A stretch of DNA of 64,000 nt from Andreprevotia lacus DSM 23236 (GTDB lineage Bacteria; Pseudomonadota; Gammaproteobacteria; Burkholderiales; Chitinibacteraceae): positions 62,001 to 126,000 of the forward strand of contig NZ_FWXD01000004.1 in the NCBI RefSeq assembly GCF_900176275.1, given 5' to 3'. Made by a program: the position numbers and the translations under genes. Below the pieces are notes generated by a model that was given only the letters and a program-made list of their open reading frames with translations, had not been told where the DNA came from and did not search any database. Of the stretch, positions 8,532-21,694 are shown piece by piece. Position 1 is the stretch's first letter. The number at the start of each line of letters is the position of its first letter.

Positions 8532-9221
8532 ATGGGTTCCCAGATGTCCTTGCTGGCTCGCTTGTTTCGTAAACAGAGGCATATTGATCCATTTGCTGGC
8601 TTTGTTTTGCCCCAGCAATGGATATTTGTTAAACGTGAAGAAAATACTGCGCTCTACAGAAACGAATGCGGCGATTATCTCTCGTTGAACTATTTTGGCT
8701 TGGTTCCGGATATCGCTGCAAACTTGACGGATTTGACTGCGCTACGTGGATTCTATCGAGAGAAAACAACTGATGTCGGCATGGCCATGCTGGAAGTGGA
8801 TGTGGCCGAGGTCGCCGGCATTCAAACTGCCCGTACCCTGCTGAAAGGAAGAATGCAGCCGCGTGGCTTTGCATTTCTGGGCAGTTTCACATTCCCGTTT
8901 GCCGATTGTTCGTACGTGGTCAAAGTGCAATGCACAGAAGGAAACCCGACGGGCATGCGCGAGTCGATGGTGATGATACAGCTGCCTGAGCTGCCCCAAG
9001 CGGATGAAGCTACCGGCAAGCTGATCGGTTGGGAACGAGACCCCTACGACGTAAACTATCGTGGCGACTTCATGGCCAATCTGGCTGACGACGCGCAATA
9101 TGATGCGCAGTTTGCTGATCATCCGCTCAGCAGAGCGCGCAGGTATCTGGCGGAGCTGCAGAATGAATTGAAGGTTCCTGATTCATTTCACGGATTTTCT
9201 GCCTTTGAATATGGATTTTGA
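8532..9221 (+). CDS. hypothetical protein, AT-richer than neighbours
   Basis: A 229-residue soluble protein without signal peptide or membrane segment. I do not recognise the family. Visible features are an N-terminal FVLPQQWIFVKREENTALYRN segment, a beta-rich centre and a C-terminal DPYDVNYRGDFMANLADDAQYDAQFADHPLSRARRYL stretch that looks conserved. Codons are visibly less GC-rich than in flanking genes (many AAT, GAT, TTT, ATT), hinting at acquisition. Start at 8532 (ATG); a GTG immediately before and an ATG at 8544 are alternatives. It is a single gene between unrelated neighbours. Confidence 0.7.
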   Translation: MGSQMSLLARLFRKQRHIDPFAGFVLPQQWIFVKREENTALYRNECGDYLSLNYFGLVPDIAANLTDLTALRGFYREKTTDVGMAMLEVDVAEVAGIQTARTLLKGRMQPRGFAFLGSFTFPFADCSYVVKVQCTEGNPTGMRESMVMIQLPELPQADEATGKLIGWERDPYDVNYRGDFMANLADDAQYDAQFADHPLSRARRYLAELQNELKVPDSFHGFSAFEYGF

Positions 9222-9335
9222 CAAATTCATTGTGTTGAATTGGAATGGGTGCATGAAGTAATACATGCATCGGCTTTGAACTGCGTTTCTGCCAGATATT
9301 ATTCGGCCAAATCAATATGCAATCAGGTATCGGCG

Positions 9336-9794
9336 TCATGCCAGGCTGCGGGTCATGAACACGCTGAAGCCATTGTCGCGGTAATCGCCAAATGGCCCGC
9401 TGCGCTCAAAGCCATTGCGTTGGTAGAGGGCGATGGCGGGCTGGAAGGCGGGGGCGGAGCCAGTTTCCAGGCTGAGCCGTTGCAGGCCGCTGGTGCGGGC
9501 GTGCCGGATGACGGTATCGAGCAGCGCTTGTGCCACGCCACGGCGCAGATGGGGGCTGGCGGTGCGCATGGATTTGATTTCGCCGTGGCGGGCGTCCAGC
9601 GTTTTGAGTGCGCCGCAGCCCAGCAGTGCATCGCCGTCCCACGCGGTCCAGAAGGTGATGGCTGGCGCGCGCAGCGCGGCCAGATCAAGCGCGTAGACGG
9701 CGCCGGGTGGCGAATTGGCCTGCATGCCGGCCAGATGCTCGCGCAGCAGCGCGTGCACGGCGGGGTGGCTCAGGTCATCGGTGCGGATTTCCAT
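9336..9794 (-). CDS. GNAT family N-acetyltransferase
   Basis: A 152-residue acetyltransferase. Typical layout: LLGCGALKTLDARHGEIKSMRTASPHLRRGVAQALLDTVI carries the beta4 strand and the R-R-G-V-A acetyl-CoA binding loop (residues 78-90), followed by LSLETGSAPAFQPAIALYQRNGFERSGPFGDY, which is the beta5-alpha4 region of small PhnO/YjgM-like enzymes. The E-T-G-S element is shared with that subgroup. An AGGAAG ribosome site precedes the ATG at 9794. Substrate unknown. It diverges from the MarR operon to its right. Confidence 0.88.
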   Translation of the reverse strand: MEIRTDDLSHPAVHALLREHLAGMQANSPPGAVYALDLAALRAPAITFWTAWDGDALLGCGALKTLDARHGEIKSMRTASPHLRRGVAQALLDTVIRHARTSGLQRLSLETGSAPAFQPAIALYQRNGFERSGPFGDYRDNGFSVFMTRSLA

Positions 9795-9934
9795 ATCACT
9801 TCCTGTTCTGGCGTGGCGCTACGGTAAGCCAATCACGGCTTACCGGCAATGCAAGCGCAGCTTCGATTCTGCAGGCAGCGACTACCTAAGGGTTTTGTCC
9901 CATTGTTTACTGTGCCTTCGCACGTCAATATACG

Positions 9935-9958
9935 AAGGCAAACTTTGTAGTTTGCCTT
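9935..9958. promoter_or_regulatory. inverted repeat, probable MarR operator
   Basis: Arms AAGGCAAAC (9935-9943) and GTTTGCCTT (9950-9958) are perfect reverse complements with a 6-base spacer, 22 bases before the GTG of the MarR gene. MarR proteins bind palindromes of about this size next to their own promoter and release DNA on ligand binding, so this is probably the autoregulatory site controlling the MarR/isochorismatase-like/MFS operon. Confidence 0.65.
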
Positions 9959-9980
9959 TCAATTCCACGAGGTCGCCGGC

Positions 9981-10436
9981 GTGCCGCAGCCCATTTCCGA
10001 TGACGAAGCCCAGGCCCACGCGCTGGCCACCGAGTTGCGCCAGCTGGTGGGGCAATACCTGCGCCGGCTGCGCGAGGCTGCGCACCCCGGCGAGTTCACT
10101 CACTCGCAAAAGCTGGTGCTGACGCGGCTGGAGCGCGATGGCCCGGCCTCGGTGACCGAGCTGGCACGCGCCGAGGGCGTGCGTTCGCAATCGATGGGGG
10201 CGACCGTGGCTGCGCTGCAGGCCGCCGGGCTGGTGGCCGGCACGGCCGACCCGGCTGACGGGCGGCGCACCATCTGGTCGCTGACGCCCGAGTGCCTGAC
10301 CTGGCTGGCGTCGGCCCGTGCGGCACGCGAGGACTGGCTGTTCCAGCGCATCCGCAGCCAGCTGGCGCCGGATGAACAACAACAGCTTGGCGCGGCCATT
10401 GCGCTGCTGCGCCGCTTGCTGCCACCCCAGGAGTAG
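9981..10436 (+). CDS. MarR family transcriptional regulator
   Basis: A 151-residue winged-helix regulator, starting at GTG. The recognition region is FTHSQKLVLTRLERDGPASVTELARAEGVRSQSMGATVAALQAAGLV (residues about 39-85) followed by the wing with DPADGRRTIWSLTPE, where the D-x-R-R element is the family signature. N- and C-terminal helices would form the dimer interface. First gene of a three-gene operon with a cysteine-hydrolase-fold enzyme (4 bp gap) and an MFS exporter, an arrangement typical of a small-molecule sensing and efflux unit. The inverted repeat at 9935-9958 lies just upstream. Confidence 0.9.
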   Translation: MPQPISDDEAQAHALATELRQLVGQYLRRLREAAHPGEFTHSQKLVLTRLERDGPASVTELARAEGVRSQSMGATVAALQAAGLVAGTADPADGRRTIWSLTPECLTWLASARAAREDWLFQRIRSQLAPDEQQQLGAAIALLRRLLPPQE

Positions 10437-10440
10437 CACC

Positions 10441-11013
10441 ATGGCCTTTACCCAACTCGATCCCCATACCGCACTGTTGCTGATTGATTTGCAGCACGGC
10501 GTGGTGGCCTTGCCCGTCGTGCATGATGCGGGCGAAATCGTGCAGCGTGGCGCGGCACTGGCGGCGGCCTTCCGCGTGCAGGGCTTGCCGGTGGTGCTGG
10601 TCAACGTGGCAGGCGCCGCGCCCGGCCGCACCGAGCAGGCCCGCCCGACAGGCGAGCGGCCGGCCAACTGGGCCGAGCTGGTGCCAGAGCTCGCTGTGCA
10701 GCCGCAAGACCTGCGCATCACCAAGCGCACCTGGGGCGCCTTCTTCCATACCGATCTGCACCAGCAGCTGCAGGCGCTGGGCATCACGCAGCTGGTGCTG
10801 GCGGGCATTGCCACCAGCATCGGCGTGGAATCGACCGCGCGGCAGGCGTTCGAGCTGGGTTATCACGTCAGCGTGGTGACCGATGCGGTGACGGACATGC
10901 ATGCCGATGCGCATCACAACAGCATTACGCGCATCTTCCCCCGCCTGGGCGAGACGGGCAGCACCGCAGACCTGCTGGCCTTGCTGGCGGCCCGTCAGCC
11001 AGCCGGGCGATAG
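10441..11013 (+). CDS. isochorismatase-like hydrolase lacking the catalytic Cys
   Basis: A 190-residue alpha/beta protein of the isochorismatase-like superfamily. Asp16 (LLLIDLQHG) and Lys95 (ITKRTWGAF) of the catalytic triad are present, but the position that is Cys in nicotinamidase-type members reads TSIGVEST, with Gly128 instead. Isochorismatases proper also lack this Cys, so the protein may hydrolyse a non-amide substrate or be a binding protein. A CAGGAG ribosome site overlaps the MarR stop. By context it may modify or bind the compound sensed by MarR and exported by the MFS protein. Confidence 0.82.
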   Translation: MAFTQLDPHTALLLIDLQHGVVALPVVHDAGEIVQRGAALAAAFRVQGLPVVLVNVAGAAPGRTEQARPTGERPANWAELVPELAVQPQDLRITKRTWGAFFHTDLHQQLQALGITQLVLAGIATSIGVESTARQAFELGYHVSVVTDAVTDMHADAHHNSITRIFPRLGETGSTADLLALLAARQPAGR

Positions 11014-11028
11014 GCAGGGGCGGGGCCG

Positions 11029-12252
11029 ATGCGGGCGCTATTCAGATCATTGGCGGGCCACAACTACCGGCTGTGGGCGGCGGGCGCCATCGTGTCCAAT
11101 ATCGGCACCTGGATGCAGCGCACCGCGCAGGACTGGCTGGTGCTCACCCAGCTGACCCACCACAACGTGACCGCGGTGGGGGTGGTGACCGCGCTGCAGT
11201 TTGCGCCGCAACTGCTGCTGTTGCCGCTGACCGGGCTGGCGGCCGACAAGCTCAACCGCCGCCGCATGCTGTTCCTTACCCAGGCCGCCATGGGGCTGCT
11301 GGCGCTGGTGCTGGGCCTGCTGACCGTGTTCGGCGCGGTGCACCTGTGGCATGTCTATGCGTGCGGGCTGCTGCTGGGCTGCGTGGTGGCGTTTGATTCG
11401 CCCATCCGCCAGACTTTCGTGTCCGAGCTGGTGGGCGAGGCCGAGCTGGGCAATGCGGTAGCGCTCAATTCCACCTCGTTCAATATCGCGCGCATGATCG
11501 GCCCGGCGGTGGCGGGCGTGCTGGCGGCCAGCGTGAGCTGCGGCTGGGTGTTCTTGATCAATGCAGCCTCGTTTGCCGCCGTGCTGCTGTCGCTGCGTTA
11601 TCTGCGGCTGGATGAGCTGCACACGGGGGATCGCGCCCGTGCTGGCAACAGCGGGCTGCTGGATGGTTTCCGCTATATCTGGGGGCGGGCCGATCTGAAG
11701 GTGCTGCTGTTCATGCTGGGCGTGATGGGCATGTTCGGCCTCAACTTCCCGATTTTCATTTCGGCCATGGCGGTCAAGGTGTTCCATGCCGATGCCGATC
11801 GCTATGGACTGCTGACCTCGATGCTGGCCGTCGGTTCGGTGCTGGGTGCGCTGTTTGCCGCCAGTCGTGCGCGGCTGCGGGCCGGTATGCTGTTCATCTC
11901 CGCCGCGCTGTGCGGTGTCGGCTTTACGCTGGCGGCGCTGATGGGCAACTACTGGTTGTATGGCCTGATGCTGGTGCTGATCGGTGCCACCGCGCAGATC
12001 ATCACCACCGGCGCCAATGCGCTGATCCAGGGCAGCACCGACCCGGCCATGCGCGGCCGCGTGGTGGCCATCTTGTTTGCCGTGGCCTTTGGCGGTACGC
12101 CCATCGGGGCGCCCATCGTCGGCTGGGTAGCCGATCAGTTCGGCCCGCGCTGGGCCATGGGCGTAGGGGCGGCGGCGGGCTTTGCCGGGGCGCTGGTGGG
12201 GGCGGTCTGGCTGCTGTGGCGCCGTCCATCCAGCCCGTCCGACGCCCGGTAG
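11029..12252 (+). CDS. MFS transporter (EntS/MFS_3 type)
   Basis: A 407-residue membrane protein with about 12 hydrophobic segments. The N-terminal FRSLAGHNYRLWAAGAIVSNIGTWMQRTAQDWLVL and the loop-2/3 motif GLAADKLNRRRML are typical of the EntS/MFS_3 exporters. Third gene of the MarR operon, 15 bp after the isochorismatase-like gene. Likely an inner-membrane proton-driven exporter of the compound sensed by MarR. The substrate cannot be read from sequence. Confidence 0.88.
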   Translation: MRALFRSLAGHNYRLWAAGAIVSNIGTWMQRTAQDWLVLTQLTHHNVTAVGVVTALQFAPQLLLLPLTGLAADKLNRRRMLFLTQAAMGLLALVLGLLTVFGAVHLWHVYACGLLLGCVVAFDSPIRQTFVSELVGEAELGNAVALNSTSFNIARMIGPAVAGVLAASVSCGWVFLINAASFAAVLLSLRYLRLDELHTGDRARAGNSGLLDGFRYIWGRADLKVLLFMLGVMGMFGLNFPIFISAMAVKVFHADADRYGLLTSMLAVGSVLGALFAASRARLRAGMLFISAALCGVGFTLAALMGNYWLYGLMLVLIGATAQIITTGANALIQGSTDPAMRGRVVAILFAVAFGGTPIGAPIVGWVADQFGPRWAMGVGAAAGFAGALVGAVWLLWRRPSSPSDAR

Positions 12253-12512
12253 CGTCTGCCGGCACCCGATAAGGGTCGCTGGGGGCGTAACGCGCGGCAA
12301 TGCCGGCCTGCAGCAAGGCGGCAGGTGAAATGCTGCTCACACCGCATTTTCCTTTCTGCTGCTTTGCGCAAAAAACCGTCTGCAATTTCGGCTGGCTGTC
12401 TTAATATCAGGGAATGATGGCATGTCCAGTCGGGCCATGCGCCCGGCCCTGCCCGGTTGTCTTTCGCGTACTGCCTGTGGCTCGATTGCAGGCCGGCGTA
12501 CGAGAGGATGCA

Positions 12513-15014
12513 ATGTTCAATGGACCGTTGATACAAGCCCCGGTCATCCTGATCGTCGATGATAACGCCAGCAATATCCATGTGCTGCGCGAAGCCGTGC
12601 GGGGCTTGGGTGAAGTGCTGTTTGCGATGGATGGCGACAGCGCGCTGCAGATCATCCGCGCGCGCAAGCCGGATCTGGTGCTGCTCGATATCGAAATGCC
12701 GGGCATGAATGGCTATGACGTGTGCCGCAGCGTCAAGGCTGATCCGCAGATCAGCGATATCCCCATCATCTTTGTCACCGCGCACGATCAGCTGGAGCAC
12801 GAGCTGCATGCGCTGACCGAGGGCGGGGTCGATTTCCTGCAAAAACCGCTCAATGTGCCGGTGGCACGGGCGCGGGTGAATACCCAGCTGGCGCTGCGCC
12901 AGCGTACGCGCGAGCTGGCGCATGCCCGGCGCGATCTGGCCGATGTGGTGGAAAACCTGCCGGCCTTCATCGCCTATTGGGACATGCGCTTGCGCAATTG
13001 CTATTGCAACGACACGCATGGGCGCTGGTTCGGCATTCCCGCGCGCGAGATGCTGGGCATGCAGCTGCGTGACGTACTGGGCCCGCACAATTATTTCGCG
13101 GTTGACCGGCATATTGATGAAGTCCAGCAGGGCATGAGCCCGTCGTTCGATCTGGCCCTGCTGCGCGATAACGGCGATACGCTGTTCGGGCAGGCGTCGC
13201 TGGTATGCCGCGTCGGGCACGAAGGGGCCGACGGCGTGGATGGCTTTTTGCTGCTGATCACCGACGTTACCGAGCGCAAGCGCGCCGAAGTGGCCTTGTT
13301 TGACGAGAAGGAGCGCATCCGCGTCACGCTCAATTCGATCGGCGATGCGGTGATCGCTACCGATGCCCTGGGCATCGTGAGCTTCCTGAACCCGATTGCC
13401 GAGAGCATGACGGGCTGGAGCGGGAGCGAGGCGGTCGGCCAGCCCATCGAAGCCGTCATGCCGCTGTTCGACAGCGCGCACAACCACCCGGTGCAGAACC
13501 CGGTGCGGCTGGCGCTGCGCGAGAAGCGCATCGTCGGCATGGCGCTCAATTGCGCGCTGCGCGCGCGCGACGGGCGGCAGATCGAGGTGGAGGACTCTGC
13601 CGCGCCGATCCGCGATCACGACAATCACATCACCGGCGCCATCATCGTCTTCCACGACGTGAGCGAAGCCCGCGCGATGGCGATCAAGATGACCCATCTG
13701 GCGCACCACGATGCGCTGACCAACCTGCCCAACCGCATGTTGTGGCAGGACCGGGCCGAGCAGGCGCTGCAGACGGCCCATCGCACCGGTGGGCGCGTCG
13801 GCATGATTTTGCTGGATCTCGATCACTTCAAGACCATCAATGACTCGCTGGGCCATTCGGTGGGCGATCAGATCCTGCAGGAGATCTCGCGCCGCCTCAA
13901 GGCCGCACTGCGCGCCACCGACACGGTCAGCCGGCAGGGCGGCGACGAATTTCTGGTGCTGCTGCCCGATCTGCCCGATGTGGCCCAGGTCGAGGAAGTG
14001 GCGCGCAAGCTGCAGCGCACCTGCGCCGACCCCATTCTGCTGCAGGGCGAGCGCTTCACCCTGTCCATCAGCCAGGGCATCAGCATCTACCCGGATGACT
14101 GCAGCGATCAGGAATCGCTCTACCGCCATGCCGACGTTGCGATGTATCGCGCCAAGCAGGAAGGGCGCAACCGCTACCAGTTCTTTTCCGCCGATATCGA
14201 GGAAAAACTGCTGGCCAAGCAGCTGCTGGAACGCCATATGCGCGAGGCGCTGGAAAAAGGGCGCTACGAGGTGTTCTACCAGCCCAAGGTCAATGCCGAG
14301 ACCGGCATCATCGTCGGCGCCGAGGCCCTGGTGCGCTGGCGCAATACCGACGGCGAGCTGGTGCCGCCGATCCGCTTCATTCCGCTGGCCGAGGAAACCG
14401 GCCTGATCGTGCCGATCGGCGAGATGGTGCTGCGCCAGGCTTGCGATCATGCGCGCTTCTGGGCCGAGCAGGGCAGCCCCATCGTGGTGAGCGTCAATAT
14501 TTCCGCCCAGCAGTTCGAGGTGGAAAGCTTTGCCGACATCGTGGCCGCCGTGCTGGCGCAGACTGGCGTGGAGCCGCAACAGATCGAGCTGGAAATCACC
14601 GAGGGCGTGCTGGCCAAGGATCAGGTGCAGGCGCGCAATACGTTGATTGCGCTCAGGCAGATCGGTGTCGGCATCGCGGTGGACGACTTTGGCACCGGCT
14701 ATTCCAGCCTTGCCTATCTCAAGCGCTTTCCCATCAATGTGCTCAAGATCGATCAGGGCTTCGTGCGCGACATGCTGACCGATGCCAGCGACGCCGCCAT
14801 CATTACCGCCATCATCCATCTTGCGCACAGCCTGCACCTTGATCTGGTGGCAGAAGGGGTGGAGGAAGAGGAACAGGCGCGCCGCCTGCTGGCACAAGGG
14901 TGCAAGGTGATGCAGGGCTACCTGTATTCGCAGCCCGTGCCCTTTTTGCAGATGTCGCATTTGCTGGTTTCCGGCCTTGGTGCCAGCGCATCCCCCAGCC
15001 AGGCCGACGCATAG
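12513..15014 (+). CDS. response regulator with PAS, GGDEF and EAL domains
   Basis: An 833-residue c-di-GMP signalling protein. In order: receiver domain (residues about 10-125, phospho-Asp in LVLLDIEMPGMNGYD), a PAS domain (about 140-265), a second PAS (about 275-390), GGDEF (about 400-560) and EAL (about 575-815). The GGDEF motif is intact, with an RATD product-inhibition site five residues before it, and the EAL motif (EALVRW) and DDFGTGYSS loop are intact too, so both synthesis and hydrolysis are possible. ATG at 12513 follows GAGAGG; an upstream in-frame ATG at 12414 gives only a non-conserved extension. It starts an operon with the hybrid kinase (12 bp gap), probably its phosphodonor. 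Confidence 0.92.
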   Translation: MFNGPLIQAPVILIVDDNASNIHVLREAVRGLGEVLFAMDGDSALQIIRARKPDLVLLDIEMPGMNGYDVCRSVKADPQISDIPIIFVTAHDQLEHELHALTEGGVDFLQKPLNVPVARARVNTQLALRQRTRELAHARRDLADVVENLPAFIAYWDMRLRNCYCNDTHGRWFGIPAREMLGMQLRDVLGPHNYFAVDRHIDEVQQGMSPSFDLALLRDNGDTLFGQASLVCRVGHEGADGVDGFLLLITDVTERKRAEVALFDEKERIRVTLNSIGDAVIATDALGIVSFLNPIAESMTGWSGSEAVGQPIEAVMPLFDSAHNHPVQNPVRLALREKRIVGMALNCALRARDGRQIEVEDSAAPIRDHDNHITGAIIVFHDVSEARAMAIKMTHLAHHDALTNLPNRMLWQDRAEQALQTAHRTGGRVGMILLDLDHFKTINDSLGHSVGDQILQEISRRLKAALRATDTVSRQGGDEFLVLLPDLPDVAQVEEVARKLQRTCADPILLQGERFTLSISQGISIYPDDCSDQESLYRHADVAMYRAKQEGRNRYQFFSADIEEKLLAKQLLERHMREALEKGRYEVFYQPKVNAETGIIVGAEALVRWRNTDGELVPPIRFIPLAEETGLIVPIGEMVLRQACDHARFWAEQGSPIVVSVNISAQQFEVESFADIVAAVLAQTGVEPQQIELEITEGVLAKDQVQARNTLIALRQIGVGIAVDDFGTGYSSLAYLKRFPINVLKIDQGFVRDMLTDASDAAIITAIIHLAHSLHLDLVAEGVEEEEQARRLLAQGCKVMQGYLYSQPVPFLQMSHLLVSGLGASASPSQADA

Positions 15015-15026
15015 GACCGTACCCGG

Positions 15027-19916
<4,890 letters not shown>

Positions 19917-19927
19917 AGGGGACTGCA

Positions 19928-20842
19928 TTGCGCGAGCCAGTCGAACGACGAGCAAGAATCATGCTGGTGGACGACCAGCCGTTGAATATCCGCGTGCTGC
20001 ACGAGTTGCTGCAGGGTGACTACGACCTCTACATGGCCACGTCGGGCGCCCAGGCGCTGGCGCTGGCGCAGCAGTTGCTGCCGGATCTGATCCTGCTCGA
20101 TCTGGTCATGCCGGACATGGATGGCTATGCCGTGCTGCGCCAGCTGCAGCAGGATGACGCAACGCGAACCATCCCGGTGGTGTTCGTCACCGCCACCCAG
20201 GAAGAGGCGGATGAAGAGGCCGGCTTGGCCTTGGGGGCGGTCGATTTCATCACCAAGCCCATCAAGCCCGCCATCGTGCGCGCCCGCGTGCGCACCCAGC
20301 TTACCATCAAGCGCCAGGCAGACCAGTTGCGCGTGCTGGCGCAGGTGGATGGCCTGACCGGCATTGCCAACCGGCGCCGCTTTGATGAAATGCTCAGTGC
20401 CGAGTGGCTGCGCTGCGCACGACAGGGCGAGCCACTGTCGCTGATCCTGATCGATGTCGATTTCTTCAAGCGCTACAACGACCACTACGGCCACCAGATG
20501 GGGGATACCTGCTTGCGGCAGGTGGCGCACGCGCTGGCCGATGCCGTGCACCGCTCGCACGATCTGCTGGCCCGCTATGGGGGCGAGGAATTCGTCTGCC
20601 TGCTGCCCGATACCGATGCCGACGGCGCGGCGCATATCGGCGAGCTGATGCTGGAACGAATCCGCGCCTTGCGCCTGCCTCATGCGCAGTCGGATGTGGC
20701 GGAGTGGATCACCGTCAGCGCGGGCTGCGCCAGCGTGCTGCCCGAGCCGGGGCAAGACCCGGCCTTGCTGATTGCGCTGGCTGACCAGCGCCTTTACCGC
20801 GCCAAGCAGCAAGGGCGCGCAAGGCTGGAAAGCGCGGCCTGA
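19928..20842 (+). CDS. REC-GGDEF diguanylate cyclase (PleD-like)
   Basis: A 304-residue response regulator with receiver domain (residues 8-125; IMLVDDQPLNI, phospho-Asp in ILLDLVMPDMDGY) and GGDEF domain (about 135-300) whose signature reads GGEEF, an active variant. Other catalytic elements, DGLTGIANRRRFDEML and VDFFKRYNDHYGHQMGD, are intact. The start codon is TTG at 19928 with GAAGGGGA upstream, 11 bp after the hybrid kinase stop; there is no good ATG. It closes the operon and is probably phosphorylated by the kinase's receiver/Hpt relay. Confidence 0.92.
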   Translation: MREPVERRARIMLVDDQPLNIRVLHELLQGDYDLYMATSGAQALALAQQLLPDLILLDLVMPDMDGYAVLRQLQQDDATRTIPVVFVTATQEEADEEAGLALGAVDFITKPIKPAIVRARVRTQLTIKRQADQLRVLAQVDGLTGIANRRRFDEMLSAEWLRCARQGEPLSLILIDVDFFKRYNDHYGHQMGDTCLRQVAHALADAVHRSHDLLARYGGEEFVCLLPDTDADGAAHIGELMLERIRALRLPHAQSDVAEWITVSAGCASVLPEPGQDPALLIALADQRLYRAKQQGRARLESAA

Positions 20843-20849
20843 GCGCCTG

Positions 20850-21686
20850 TCATTTCTCTGCGGGTTTTCCGGACGACGCAGCGTTTGTCGCTGATGTAAT
20901 GCTCCAGTTTTGCTGCGGCATGGTAGCGTCTTGCTGCAACACTTCATCTACCCCGTAGCGCTGCTTCAGCCGTGAGATTTCGTCGCGCTGCTCGCGCAAA
21001 AAGCGGTTGAACTGCGCAATCACCGCCGGGTATTTCAGCGTAGCCAGGCAAAATTGCGAGGTGACATAGGGCAGGTTGCGCGCCAGCACCAGCCGGTCCT
21101 CCGGGGGTGTGCCGGGCGGCTGGAAGTGCCGCACCGCAAAGGCATTGGCATATACGCCATCCACCCGCTCCACCGTGCGCATGCGGAACAGCTCGGCAAA
21201 GTTGTTGCTGGGGTAGACCACCATGCGGCCGCTGGCGATCTGCGCCTGATACGGTGTGGGTGAAAAGCCGGCCAGGATGCCGATATAGCGTACCGGCTTG
21301 CCGGCCTGGGTCAAGCGCCGTTGCGGCACGAATATCCCCTCGGTCAGCGCCAGTACCGGCTCGCTGTAGATCACGCCACGCTTTTGCTCGACCTGCCAGC
21401 GCGGGCTGTCGGGAAACTTGAAGTCGTAGCGCTGGCTGCGGTACATCTCTGCAAACAGCCGGTTGATGGGCAGTGGCACATAGTGGAAGGTATGGCCGTA
21501 ATGCCGGCCGAACAGGTCGAGCAGATCACGCGCAAAGCCGGTGTAGGCGGGCGGGTGGCTGCCGTCGTACAGCGGCTGATAGTCGAGCGCCTCCACCGCC
21601 ACGCTGTAATCCCCGCCATGCGCCGGCCCTGTCAGGCACAGGCCGGCCAGCAGCAGGCAAACAGGCACACCGGGCTGCGCAGCCAT
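20850..21686 (-). CDS. periplasmic solute-binding family 3-like protein
   Basis: A 278-residue exported protein (signal peptide within the first 24 residues) with the fold pattern of amino-acid-type binding proteins: an N-terminal VAVEALDYQPLYDGSHPPAYTGFARDLLDLFGRHYGHTF, a hinge region RVDGVYANAFAVRHF and a C-terminal NRFLREQRDEISRLKQRYG helix. There is no ABC permease or ATPase gene beside it. Instead it lies 8 bp after a chemoreceptor gene on the same strand, so it may act as a ligand-binding accessory for that receptor rather than as a transport component. That role is inference. Confidence 0.75.
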   Translation of the reverse strand: MAAQPGVPVCLLLAGLCLTGPAHGGDYSVAVEALDYQPLYDGSHPPAYTGFARDLLDLFGRHYGHTFHYVPLPINRLFAEMYRSQRYDFKFPDSPRWQVEQKRGVIYSEPVLALTEGIFVPQRRLTQAGKPVRYIGILAGFSPTPYQAQIASGRMVVYPSNNFAELFRMRTVERVDGVYANAFAVRHFQPPGTPPEDRLVLARNLPYVTSQFCLATLKYPAVIAQFNRFLREQRDEISRLKQRYGVDEVLQQDATMPQQNWSITSATNAASSGKPAEK

Positions 21687-21694
21687 GGCATGAC

